From positions 258,001 through 322,000 of the forward strand of contig NZ_CP146077.1 in assembly GCF_037023725.1 (NCBI RefSeq): 64,000 nucleotides of DNA, written 5' to 3'. The position numbers were made by a program, and so were the translations under genes. The stretch is from Pseudomonas bubulae. Lineage in GTDB: Bacteria > Pseudomonadota > Gammaproteobacteria > Pseudomonadales > Pseudomonadaceae. The notes under the pieces are model-generated. The model did no database searches, was not told the origin of the DNA, and saw only the letters and a list, made by a program, of their open reading frames with translations. Of the stretch, positions 1 through 7,521 are shown one piece after another (within the stretch, counting starts at the first letter, position 1; each line of letters opens with the position of its first letter).

Positions 1-998
1 TGTGTCAGGTATTCATTGAGTTGCGCCTGCTCGAACGGCTCGTCCAGTACCCGACCGCAATCGGCGTCGCTGATGTAATGGGCGTAGCCGCAAACAGCGC
101 TGACCAGCACCGGCAAACCGGCTACCAGTGCCTCAAGCAATACAGTGCCGGTGTTTTCGTTGTAGGCCGGATGAATCAGCAAATCGGCGCCCAGCAGGAA
201 GCGCGGGATATCACTGCGCCCCTTGAGGAACTGCACATGATCGCCCAAACCCAAAGTGGCACTCTGCAATTGAAAGACTTTGGGGTCGTCCTGGCCGATT
301 ACAAACAATTTCGTACGTTTTTTGAGCTCACCCGGCAAGGCCGCCAGCGCTTTGAGGCTGCGATCCACACCCTTGGTCTTGAAGCCCGAGCCAATCTGCA
401 CCAGCAGCAAGTCGTCGTCTGCCAGATTGAATTCACGTCGGAACTCGGCGCGAATCTCGGCGGCATTGTCCGGCGCGCGGCGATCCAGGGCGATACCCGG
501 TGGCAGCAGATGGAAACGCTCCAGCGGGGTGTCGTAGTGTTTGATGAACAGCGGCTGCTGGACTTCGGAAATCATCAGGATTTCAGTCTTGGCGTCCTTG
601 GCGAACACCGCGCGCTCGTACTCGGCAAAGTGCTTGTAGCGTTTGAAGAAGCGATAAAACGAATGACGCAGGTTTTGCGCCTTGTCTTCAAAGCAGCCGT
701 CCGCCGCGTAGTACACGTCCAGCCCCGGCATCTTGTTGAAGCCGATGAGCCGGTCTACCGGGCGCTTGGCCAGATCGGCCTGCATCCAGGCGAGCATTTT
801 TTCATTGCGGGTATGGTTGTGGAACGCCTTGACCGGCGCCACCAGCACTTCGAATCCGGGCGGGATATCGCCTTCCCAGATCATGGTGTAGACGCGGATT
901 TGATGGCCGCGCTTCTGGCATTCCAGCGCAATGCGCATGAAATCCCGTTGCAGCCCACCAAACGGAAAGTATTTGTACAGCACAAAAGCCAGTTGCAT
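1..998 (-). CDS. waaG: LPS core glucosyltransferase WaaG (partial, 3' end outside window)
   Basis: GT-B fold glycosyltransferase that adds a hexose to the heptose region of the LPS inner core on the cytoplasmic side of the inner membrane. The visible 332 residues begin MQLAFVLYKYFPFGGLQRDF, the typical WaaG start with its Gly-Gly-Leu-Gln nucleotide-sugar loop. Near the cut edge lies the GT4-type stretch E-N-T-G-T-V-L-L-E, which carries the E-x7-E donor-binding pattern. The family is about 370 aa, so roughly 40 C-terminal residues are missing. The ATG overlaps the waaC stop codon by one base, so it is translationally coupled as the third gene of waaF-waaC-waaG. Confidence 0.93.
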   Translation of the reverse strand, partial: MQLAFVLYKYFPFGGLQRDFMRIALECQKRGHQIRVYTMIWEGDIPPGFEVLVAPVKAFHNHTRNEKMLAWMQADLAKRPVDRLIGFNKMPGLDVYYAADGCFEDKAQNLRHSFYRFFKRYKHFAEYERAVFAKDAKTEILMISEVQQPLFIKHYDTPLERFHLLPPGIALDRRAPDNAAEIRAEFRREFNLADDDLLLVQIGSGFKTKGVDRSLKALAALPGELKKRTKLFVIGQDDPKVFQLQSATLGLGDHVQFLKGRSDIPRFLLGADLLIHPAYNENTGTVLLEALVAGLPVLVSAVCGYAHYISDADCGRVLDEPFEQAQLNEYLT

Positions 999-2059
999 CA
1001 GCGCAGTTCCTCAGCCAGTAACAACGTGCTTAATCGACTCGCGACACGCTCAGGGTTCAAACGGGTGAAGCACAGTGGCCACTCGTTTTTCAGATCAAAC
1101 CGCTGCTGATCCTGTGCAGTCGGAGTGTAGGTGCATTTTTTCTGCAGGCATGGCGCACACGGAAAATCGCTGGCCAGGTGGATTTGCACCTTGCCATAGG
1201 CCCCGGTCAGGCCCGGATTGGTAGGCCCGAACAAAGAAATGGTCGGCACATCCAGTGCAGCGGCCAAATGCCCTAACCCGGTGTCGACTGCCACGCAGGC
1301 ACTGGCACTGGCCAGTACCTTGGCGACCCCGGCCAGATTCAATTTGGGCAGTACCACGGCATTATTCAAGCCATTGGCAATGCGTTCGGCCCGGGCTTTT
1401 TCAGCCGGATTGCCCCACGGCAGGCGCACTTCGACGCCCAGATGGCCCATGCGCTGGGCCAGATCGCGCCAATAGACTTCGGGCCAGTGCTTGGTGTCCC
1501 AGGTGGTGCCATGCAAAAACAGCACGAAGGGCTTTTTGCGCGGCAGCTCAACCAGTTTTTCGACATCCAGGCCGTAATCGCCCAGCCCTTTGGGCAGGTC
1601 GTAGCCCAGCGCGACCGCGAACAACTGACGCAGACGCTCAACCGCGTGCTGCCCGCGGGCTACCGCCAGGCGGCGCTGGTAAAAGCGGCTGGCCAACGGC
1701 TCACGGGCAGAGTCTTTATCCAGCCCGGCAACCGGGGCTTTCACGTAGCGGGTCAACCAGGCACTTTTCACCAGGCCCTGAGCGTCGATCACCAGGTCGT
1801 ATTTTTCGGCGCGCAGGCTTTGCTTGAAGCGGCTCCACTCGCCGCTCTTGAGGGTCTGCCAGATATTTTTGCGCCAGCGGCGGATCGCCACCGGAATCAC
1901 CTTGCCCACCGCGGGGTGCCAGGTCGGGATTTCGGCAAAGCCCTCCTCCACAACCCAGTCAAAGGTGATGCCCGGAATCGCCCGCGCCGCATCGGTCAGC
2001 GCCGGCAAGGCATGGATCACATCCCCGAGGGATGAAGTTTTGACCAACAGAACGCGCAC
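998..2059 (-). CDS. waaC: LPS heptosyltransferase I
   Basis: GT9-family ADP-heptose:LPS heptosyltransferase that adds the first L-glycero-D-manno-heptose to Kdo2-lipid A. The 353-aa product starts MRVLLVKTSSLGDVIHALPA, the conserved N-terminus with the Thr-Ser-Ser-Leu-Gly-Asp acceptor loop. The C-terminal half has the ADP-heptose site, including a V-D-T-G-L-G-H-L-A-A-A stretch and S-L-F-G-P-T-N-P. Full length for the family. It directly abuts waaF (stop of waaF at 2060) and overlaps waaG, which fits a single LPS-core operon. Confidence 0.95.
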   Translation of the reverse strand: MRVLLVKTSSLGDVIHALPALTDAARAIPGITFDWVVEEGFAEIPTWHPAVGKVIPVAIRRWRKNIWQTLKSGEWSRFKQSLRAEKYDLVIDAQGLVKSAWLTRYVKAPVAGLDKDSAREPLASRFYQRRLAVARGQHAVERLRQLFAVALGYDLPKGLGDYGLDVEKLVELPRKKPFVLFLHGTTWDTKHWPEVYWRDLAQRMGHLGVEVRLPWGNPAEKARAERIANGLNNAVVLPKLNLAGVAKVLASASACVAVDTGLGHLAAALDVPTISLFGPTNPGLTGAYGKVQIHLASDFPCAPCLQKKCTYTPTAQDQQRFDLKNEWPLCFTRLNPERVASRLSTLLLAEELR

Positions 2060-3094
2060 CTAGTTAACCTCGACCGGTGAACCCTGCAGACGCTGCAAGG
2101 CTTCAATCACCGGCTGCGGCATCAGTTCGCGCAGGCAATTGTAGTGGCCAAAACGGCAGGTACGGTCAAAACAGGGGCTGCAATCGAGGCCCAGCCGCAC
2201 AATTTCGACCTTGTCCGCCAAGGGCGGGGTAAAACCTGGCGAAGTGGAGCCGTAGACCGCCACCAGCGGGCGGTTCAGCGCAGCGGCCACATGCATCAGC
2301 CCGGAATCGTTGGATACCACGGCATCTGCACAGGACAACAGGTCGATGGCTTCGGCCAGTGAGGTCTCGCCGCTGAGGTTGACCGACTCTTCGCGCAGCC
2401 CCGGGATCAGGCGCGAACGGATATCTTCGCCTACCCCGTGATCGTTTTTGGAGCCGAACAGCCACACTTGCCAACCTTCGCGGATCTTTTGTTCGGCAAC
2501 TTTGGCGTAGTGCTCGGACGGCCAGCGCTTAGACTCGCCAAATTCGGCACCCGGGCACAGCGCCAGCACCGGACGATCCAGCTCCAGGCCGAACTTGGCC
2601 AGTGCGCCGGCACGGCTTTGCGGGTCAATCTGCAAATCAGGGCGCGGGTACGGCTTGGGCAGGTCGGCCCCAGGCTCATAGGCCAGGGCCATAAAGCGCT
2701 CGATCATCAGCGGGTAGCGCTCTTTGTCGAGCTTGCGCACATCGTTGAGCAGGCCGTAGCGGAACTCGCCGCGCCAGCCGGTACGTTTGGGAATACCCGC
2801 AAAAAATGGCACCAGGGCCGATTTAAGCGAGTTGGGCAACAAGATTGCCTGATCGTATTGGCCCTTGAGGGACTTGCCGATCTTGCGTCGCGTGGCCAGT
2901 TCAAGCGCGCCGTGGCCGAGCGGGAAGCTCAAGGCCTTGCGAACTTCAGGCATGCGCTCAAGGATGGGCCGGCTCCACTCGGGAGCCAGCACATCGATTT
3001 CGCACTGCGGGTGGCGCTGCTTGAGGCACTGGAACAGTGTCTGCGCCATCACCATGTCACCGACCCAGCTGGGCCCAACGATCAAAATATTCAT
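2060..3094 (-). CDS. waaF: LPS heptosyltransferase II
   Basis: GT9-family enzyme adding the second heptose of the LPS inner core. The 344-aa product starts MNILIVGPSWVGDMVMAQTL, the diagnostic WaaF N-terminus (the G-P-S-W-V-G-D-M loop). It has the S-N-D-S-G-L-M-H-V-A-A-A and V-Y-G-S-T-S-P donor-site motifs in the C-terminal domain. It is the first gene of the minus-strand LPS set; the hairpin at 3112-3135 separates it from ilvE. Confidence 0.95.
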   Translation of the reverse strand: MNILIVGPSWVGDMVMAQTLFQCLKQRHPQCEIDVLAPEWSRPILERMPEVRKALSFPLGHGALELATRRKIGKSLKGQYDQAILLPNSLKSALVPFFAGIPKRTGWRGEFRYGLLNDVRKLDKERYPLMIERFMALAYEPGADLPKPYPRPDLQIDPQSRAGALAKFGLELDRPVLALCPGAEFGESKRWPSEHYAKVAEQKIREGWQVWLFGSKNDHGVGEDIRSRLIPGLREESVNLSGETSLAEAIDLLSCADAVVSNDSGLMHVAAALNRPLVAVYGSTSPGFTPPLADKVEIVRLGLDCSPCFDRTCRFGHYNCLRELMPQPVIEALQRLQGSPVEVN

Positions 3095-3111
3095 AAGTTT
3101 CCATAAACAAG

Positions 3112-3135
3112 CAAGGGAGGCATTCGCCTCCCTGC
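3112..3135 (-). terminator. Hairpin between ilvE and waaF
   Basis: Inverted repeat AGGGAGGC (3114-3121) / GCCTCCCT (3126-3133) with a 4-base loop, just downstream of the ilvE stop on the minus strand. The tract after it on that strand is T-rich (TTGCTTGTTT) but is not a clean U-run, so termination may be partial and some read-through into waaF is possible. Confidence 0.55.
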
Positions 3136-3153
3136 TGTGATGCTATGCCGACA

Positions 3154-4077
3154 TTACTTGACCAGTGTACGCCACTCTGGATGGTCCGTAGTCTTGCCGG
3201 TCACCAGGTCAAAGTAAGCCTTTTGCAGTTTTTCGGTGATCGGGCCACGGCGGCCGATCCCGATTTGACGCCCGTCGACTTCGCGAATCGGCGTCACTTC
3301 AGCGGCAGTGCCGGTAAAGAACGCTTCGTCGGCGATATACACCTCGTCGCGGGTGATGCGTTTTTCAACAAACTTGTACCCCAGCTCGGTGGCCAGGGTC
3401 AGGATCGTGCTGCGGGTAATGCCGTTCAGGCACGCAGTCACGTCCGGGGTGTAGATCACGCCATCCTTGACCAGGAATACGTTTTCACCCGAGCCTTCAG
3501 CCACAAAGCCTTCCGGATCGAGCAACAGCGCTTCGTCGGCTCCGCCGGAAATCGCTTCCTGCAGGGCCAGCATCGAGTTGATGTAATGGCCGTTGGCCTT
3601 GGCCCGGGTCATGGAGATGTTCACATGATGGCGGGTAAAGGAGCTGGTACGCACCTTGATTCCGACTTCCAGCGCTTCGGCGCCCATGTAGGCACCCCAG
3701 CTCCAGGGGGCGATGATCACGTGCACCTTGAGGCCGGTGGCGCGCAGGCCCATGGCTTCGGAACCGTAGAACACCATCGGGCGGATATAGGCGCTGTCGA
3801 GGTTGTTTTCACGCACCGCTACGCGGGTCGCTTCGTTGATTTCGTCTTTGCTGAACGGGATCTTCATGCCCATGATGTGGGCCGAATCGAACAGACGGTC
3901 AGTGTGCGCCTGCAAGCGGAAAATCGCCGCGCCCTGCGGGGTTTCGTAAGCGCGCACACCTTCAAACACGCCCATGCCGTAGTGCAATGTATGGGTCAGC
4001 ACATGGGTCGTGGCATCACGCCACGGCACCAGCTTGCCGTCATACCAGATCACACCATCACGATCAGCCATCGACAT
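3154..4077 (-). CDS. ilvE: Branched-chain amino acid aminotransferase
   Basis: PLP-dependent class IV aminotransferase that interconverts Val, Leu and Ile with their 2-oxo acids (cytoplasm). The 307-aa product carries R-A-Y-E-T-P near the N-terminus, S-F-T-R-H-H-V-N, and the PLP-lysine region around T-R-A-K-A-N-G-H-Y. Also present are E-G-S-G-E-N-V-F-L-V and F-F-T-G-T-A-A-E-V-T-P-I, all typical of IlvE. Three in-frame ATGs cluster at 4080, 4077 and 4071. The GAGGAG box sits 7 bases from the ATG at 4077, giving MSMADRDGVIWYDG, the usual pseudomonad start. An upstream extension to 4113 would lack a ribosome site. Confidence 0.95.
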   Translation of the reverse strand: MSMADRDGVIWYDGKLVPWRDATTHVLTHTLHYGMGVFEGVRAYETPQGAAIFRLQAHTDRLFDSAHIMGMKIPFSKDEINEATRVAVRENNLDSAYIRPMVFYGSEAMGLRATGLKVHVIIAPWSWGAYMGAEALEVGIKVRTSSFTRHHVNISMTRAKANGHYINSMLALQEAISGGADEALLLDPEGFVAEGSGENVFLVKDGVIYTPDVTACLNGITRSTILTLATELGYKFVEKRITRDEVYIADEAFFTGTAAEVTPIREVDGRQIGIGRRGPITEKLQKAYFDLVTGKTTDHPEWRTLVK

Positions 4078-4195
4078 CATTACGCTCCTCAAAGAATCCA
4101 GCACCCGCACCACGAGGCGGCAGGCAAATTGGACGGGCCTTATGGACCCGCCGGATACGTTCTTACAGCTTTAACTCTGTGTGTGAGCCAGCAAA

Positions 4196-7138
4196 TCAGC
4201 TCAATCCTAGCTCGGACCAGATGCGCCGTACGTGTTGGCGTTCGACCACAAATTGATCCCCCGTGACCACCCCGGCTTCCTTCTGCAAGGCTTGCCGGTG
4301 GGCGACGGCGCGAAAGGCCTTGTAAGCCTCGCGCAACAGGCTGGCATCGGTGGCGGGCATCAGCCCGACCTGCTCCAGCCCTTCCAGAATGCGGATATTG
4401 TCGGTGTAGCGCAGTAACGCCGGGTGTTCCCTGGACCACGCCAGGGCCGCGTATTGCACCATAAATTCAATATCGACGATACCTCCGGCGTCCTGCTTGA
4501 GGTCGAACGGCACCGTTGCCTCGAAGGCGTTTTCTGCGGTTCCGGCAGCGGTAATACGGGTGCCCAGGTTGTCGCGCATCTTGGCCCGCATCTCGCTGAC
4601 CTCCTGACGCAAGGTCGGCAAATCCCGCTCGCGGCCCAATACGCTCGCGCGCACCTGTTCAAAGGCCGCGCCCACCTGTTTGCAGCCCACCAGCACGCGG
4701 GCGCGCACCAGTGCCTGATGCTCCCAGGTCCAGGCTTCGTTTTCCTGATAGCGCTCAAAAGCACCTAGCGAGCTGACCAGCAACCCCGAAGCGCCTGACG
4801 GGCGCAGGCGCATGTCGACCTCATACAACTGCCCGGAGTTGGTCTGCGCCGTGAGCAAATGGATGATCCGCTGGCCCAGACGGGTGAAAAACTGCGCACC
4901 GTCGATGGGCTTGGCGCCATCGGTTTCAGCATTCGGGTCGCCATCGTGGATAAACACCAGGTCCAGATCCGAGCCATGCCCCAGCTCGATGCCACCGACC
5001 TTGCCGTAGCCGACAATAATAAAGCCGGGATCGCACAGGCTGCCGTCGGTGCGCTGTGGCGTGCCGTACTTGGCCACTGTCTGGCGCCAGGCCAGGGCCA
5101 GCACCTGCTCCAGAATGGCCTCGGCCAGCCAGGTCAGGTAATCGCTGACCTTCATTAAAGGCAGGCTGCCGGAGATTTCCGATGCCGCGACCCGCAAACG
5201 GTGGGCCAGCTTGAAGTTGCGCAAGGCTTCCATCTGCTGCTCAAGGTCGTCTTCGGGGATACGCGTCAGGCGTTCACGCAACTCGGCGGCCAGCTCAGGG
5301 GCCAGCGGCGGCTTGAACAAACGGCGCTCGTTGAGCAACTCGTCGAGCAGCAATGGGAAACGGGTGATCTGCTCGGCGATCCACGGGCTGGCCGCGCACA
5401 GCGTCAGCAAACGGCGCAAAGCATCAGGGTTTTCGGTGAGCAACACTAAATAAGCAGAACGCCGGGCCACCGCCTCGACCAGCGGCAGCACCCGCTCCAG
5501 CACCAGATCAGGGTTGGCGTGCTCAACGGCTTGCGCCAGCAAGCGCGGGATAAAAGCATCCAGACGCTCGCGCCCCAAGCGCTGCATAGAGCGCAGTTGC
5601 GGACTGGAACGCAGGGCCGCCAGTTGTTTCAGGGCTTTGGGCGCATCGACAAACCCGGCCTCTTCCAACTGCGCGCAGGCTGCGGCATCGTCCTGGACCT
5701 CTTCCCACAGCGGCAACCACTCACCACCGACAATCAGCTCGCCTTCGTCGATGACCTCTTCTTCATCAGGGTCAGCAATAACCTGACGGAAGTGCCAGTC
5801 AATACGACCACGCCACGCCATCAGCTGTTCATGGAATGCGGTCCAGCTGTCAAACCCCATCATAAAGGCAATGCGGGCCTGATCCTGCTGATTGTCGGGC
5901 AGCATTTGAGTCTGGCGGTCGGCAATGGCCTGGATTGCATGCTCGGTGTAACGCAGGAACTCATAACCTTCGCGCAGTTCGCCGACCACCTCTGCAGGCA
6001 AGTAGCCCTGGCCTTCCAGGATGGTCAGGACTTTCAGCAGCGGCCGTTGTTGCAGGCTCAGATCGCGGCCGCCGTGAATCAGCTGGAATGCCTGGGCGAT
6101 AAACTCGACCTCGCGGATACCGCCCGCCCCCAGCTTGATATTGTCAGCCATGCCTTTGCGCCGCACTTCCTGCTGGATCAACTGCTTCATGGTGCGCAGC
6201 GCTTCAATCGCGGAAAAATCGAGGTAGCGACGATACACAAACGGGCGTAACAGGCTGAGCAACTGCGCGCCCATCACCTGATCACCGGCCACGACCCGGG
6301 CCTTGATCATGGCATAACGCTCCCAGTCACGGCCCTGATCCTGGTAGTACTGCTCCAGCGCGTTGAAGCTCAACACCAGCGCACCGGATGAGCCATAAGG
6401 ACGCAGGCGCATGTCGACGCGAAACACAAAACCGTCGACCGTCATCGGATCCAGCGCCTTGATCAGGCGCTGGCCCAAGCGGATAAAGAACTCCTGATTG
6501 TCCAGCGCCCGCTTGGCCCCCACGGTTTCGCCGCCTTCAGGGTAGGCAAAGATCAGGTCGATGTCTGAAGACAGGTTCAGCTCCACGGCGCCGAGCTTGC
6601 CCATGCCCAGGATCACCATCGCCTGCGGCTCGCCACTGCGATTGCCAATGGGTGTGCCGAACTGCTGGCAATGACGTTGATACAGCCAGCGATAGGCCTG
6701 ATCGATGCTGGCATCGGCCATGTCCGACAGATCGCGACAGGTTTCGATCAGGTCGGCCTGACGATTGATATCGCGCCAGATAATCCGCACTTGCTGGCGG
6801 GTGCGCTGACGACGCAGTGCGCGGCCCAGTTCGTCATCGCTGGTTGCGGCCTGCGCGGCAGCAGCAATCTGCCCGCACAACTCGCCGGGGGCGAAGGTGC
6901 GGTCCAGCTCACCCGAGCGCGCCAGTTCGAGCAACATCAAAGGGTCACGCAAAGACTGTTCTATAAAGAAGTCGCTGGCTGCACTGACCCGGCTGAACGC
7001 CGACCAGCGCTCGGGCGACCAGTCATCGAGCCCGTGCCCGTCCTCAAGCCCGGCGACTGCCGTGCGCCACGACTGCTCGGCACGGCTGGCCAGTGGCTGT
7101 AAAAGACCGGGAATTGGAGCAAGCGACGGGAGGCTCAT
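4196..7138 (-). CDS. glnE: Bifunctional glutamine synthetase adenylyltransferase / adenylyl-removing enzyme
   Basis: Controls nitrogen assimilation by adding AMP to, or removing it from, glutamine synthetase in response to PII and glutamine. At 980 aa it is full length. Two nucleotidyltransferase domains are visible: the N-terminal adenylyl-removase domain with S-S-D-I-D-L-I-F (residues 190-197), and the C-terminal adenylyltransferase domain with G-H-G-S-D-L-D-L-V-F near residue 718. Each is followed by its R-L-R-P(Y/S)G(S/A)SG block. A G-A-G-G-I-R-E-V-E-F-I and a D-A-G-G-I-V-D-I-E-F box close the two halves. It lies 118 bp upstream of ilvE on the same strand. Confidence 0.97.
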   Translation of the reverse strand: MSLPSLAPIPGLLQPLASRAEQSWRTAVAGLEDGHGLDDWSPERWSAFSRVSAASDFFIEQSLRDPLMLLELARSGELDRTFAPGELCGQIAAAAQAATSDDELGRALRRQRTRQQVRIIWRDINRQADLIETCRDLSDMADASIDQAYRWLYQRHCQQFGTPIGNRSGEPQAMVILGMGKLGAVELNLSSDIDLIFAYPEGGETVGAKRALDNQEFFIRLGQRLIKALDPMTVDGFVFRVDMRLRPYGSSGALVLSFNALEQYYQDQGRDWERYAMIKARVVAGDQVMGAQLLSLLRPFVYRRYLDFSAIEALRTMKQLIQQEVRRKGMADNIKLGAGGIREVEFIAQAFQLIHGGRDLSLQQRPLLKVLTILEGQGYLPAEVVGELREGYEFLRYTEHAIQAIADRQTQMLPDNQQDQARIAFMMGFDSWTAFHEQLMAWRGRIDWHFRQVIADPDEEEVIDEGELIVGGEWLPLWEEVQDDAAACAQLEEAGFVDAPKALKQLAALRSSPQLRSMQRLGRERLDAFIPRLLAQAVEHANPDLVLERVLPLVEAVARRSAYLVLLTENPDALRRLLTLCAASPWIAEQITRFPLLLDELLNERRLFKPPLAPELAAELRERLTRIPEDDLEQQMEALRNFKLAHRLRVAASEISGSLPLMKVSDYLTWLAEAILEQVLALAWRQTVAKYGTPQRTDGSLCDPGFIIVGYGKVGGIELGHGSDLDLVFIHDGDPNAETDGAKPIDGAQFFTRLGQRIIHLLTAQTNSGQLYEVDMRLRPSGASGLLVSSLGAFERYQENEAWTWEHQALVRARVLVGCKQVGAAFEQVRASVLGRERDLPTLRQEVSEMRAKMRDNLGTRITAAGTAENAFEATVPFDLKQDAGGIVDIEFMVQYAALAWSREHPALLRYTDNIRILEGLEQVGLMPATDASLLREAYKAFRAVAHRQALQKEAGVVTGDQFVVERQHVRRIWSELGLS

Positions 7139-7345
7139 GGTCTATCCTTGATCGGCTATGGTGTTGCCGAGTACGGTGACAGGAAGAAACAGCGGTTTAA
7201 TCCGACTGTCGAACAAAGGTTATAAATAGCTGTAAGATCATTTTGTTTAGCATCAAGCCAGCAGATCACCGGCTTATTGCAGATAAAAGCACCAACAATA
7301 TCGATTTTTCGCACAACGAAACAGGTGGCCATCAGGACCATTCCT

Positions 7346-7358
7346 GTAGTTTTACTAC
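7346..7358. promoter_or_regulatory. GntR-type operator candidate, distal copy
   Basis: Perfect palindrome GTAGT-TTT-ACTAC. Its core fits the TNGTNNNACNA consensus of FadR-subfamily GntR repressors, such as PdhR and LldR. The centre is 52 bp from the centre of the second copy, close to five helical turns, so two dimers would lie on one face of the DNA upstream of aceE. The identity of the regulator is inference; no GntR gene lies in this window. Confidence 0.6.
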
Positions 7359-7397
7359 TGCATGACACACTCGAAAGGCTGAAATGGCCGACGATTT

Positions 7398-7410
7398 GTA
7401 GTAAAACTAC
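7398..7410. promoter_or_regulatory. GntR-type operator candidate, proximal copy
   Basis: Second perfect palindrome, GTAGT-AAA-ACTAC, identical in its arms to the copy at 7346-7358 and complementary in its spacer. It lies 111 bp before the aceE start codon, a plausible promoter-proximal position. Confidence 0.6.
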
Positions 7411-7521
7411 ACGCCGCTGGAATCAACCTCCGGCCATCCAAGAATTTATGTCGTCTGCCCACAAGGCCAGTCGCAAACTCAGGCAACCGATTCTGGAAGC
7501 CTATCCGCCCTGGAGCAAGCC

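Larger units (their letters stand above)
7139..7521. promoter_or_regulatory. glnE-aceE divergent intergenic region
   Basis: 383 bp without a credible gene. It separates minus-strand glnE from plus-strand aceE and so must hold both promoters. The only strong structures seen are the two matching 13-bp palindromes at 7346-7358 and 7398-7410. I could not assign a confident -35/-10 pair. The aceE ribosome site is GGAG at 7512-7515, six bases before its ATG. Confidence 0.6.

Noticed and set aside
21..1109. 362-codon plus-strand frame at the window start
   Set aside because: Antisense to waaG/waaC, whose products match known LPS transferases.
7156..7368. 70-codon minus-strand frame between glnE and aceE
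   Set aside because: Covers the first operator palindrome, has no ribosome site and no recognisable family.
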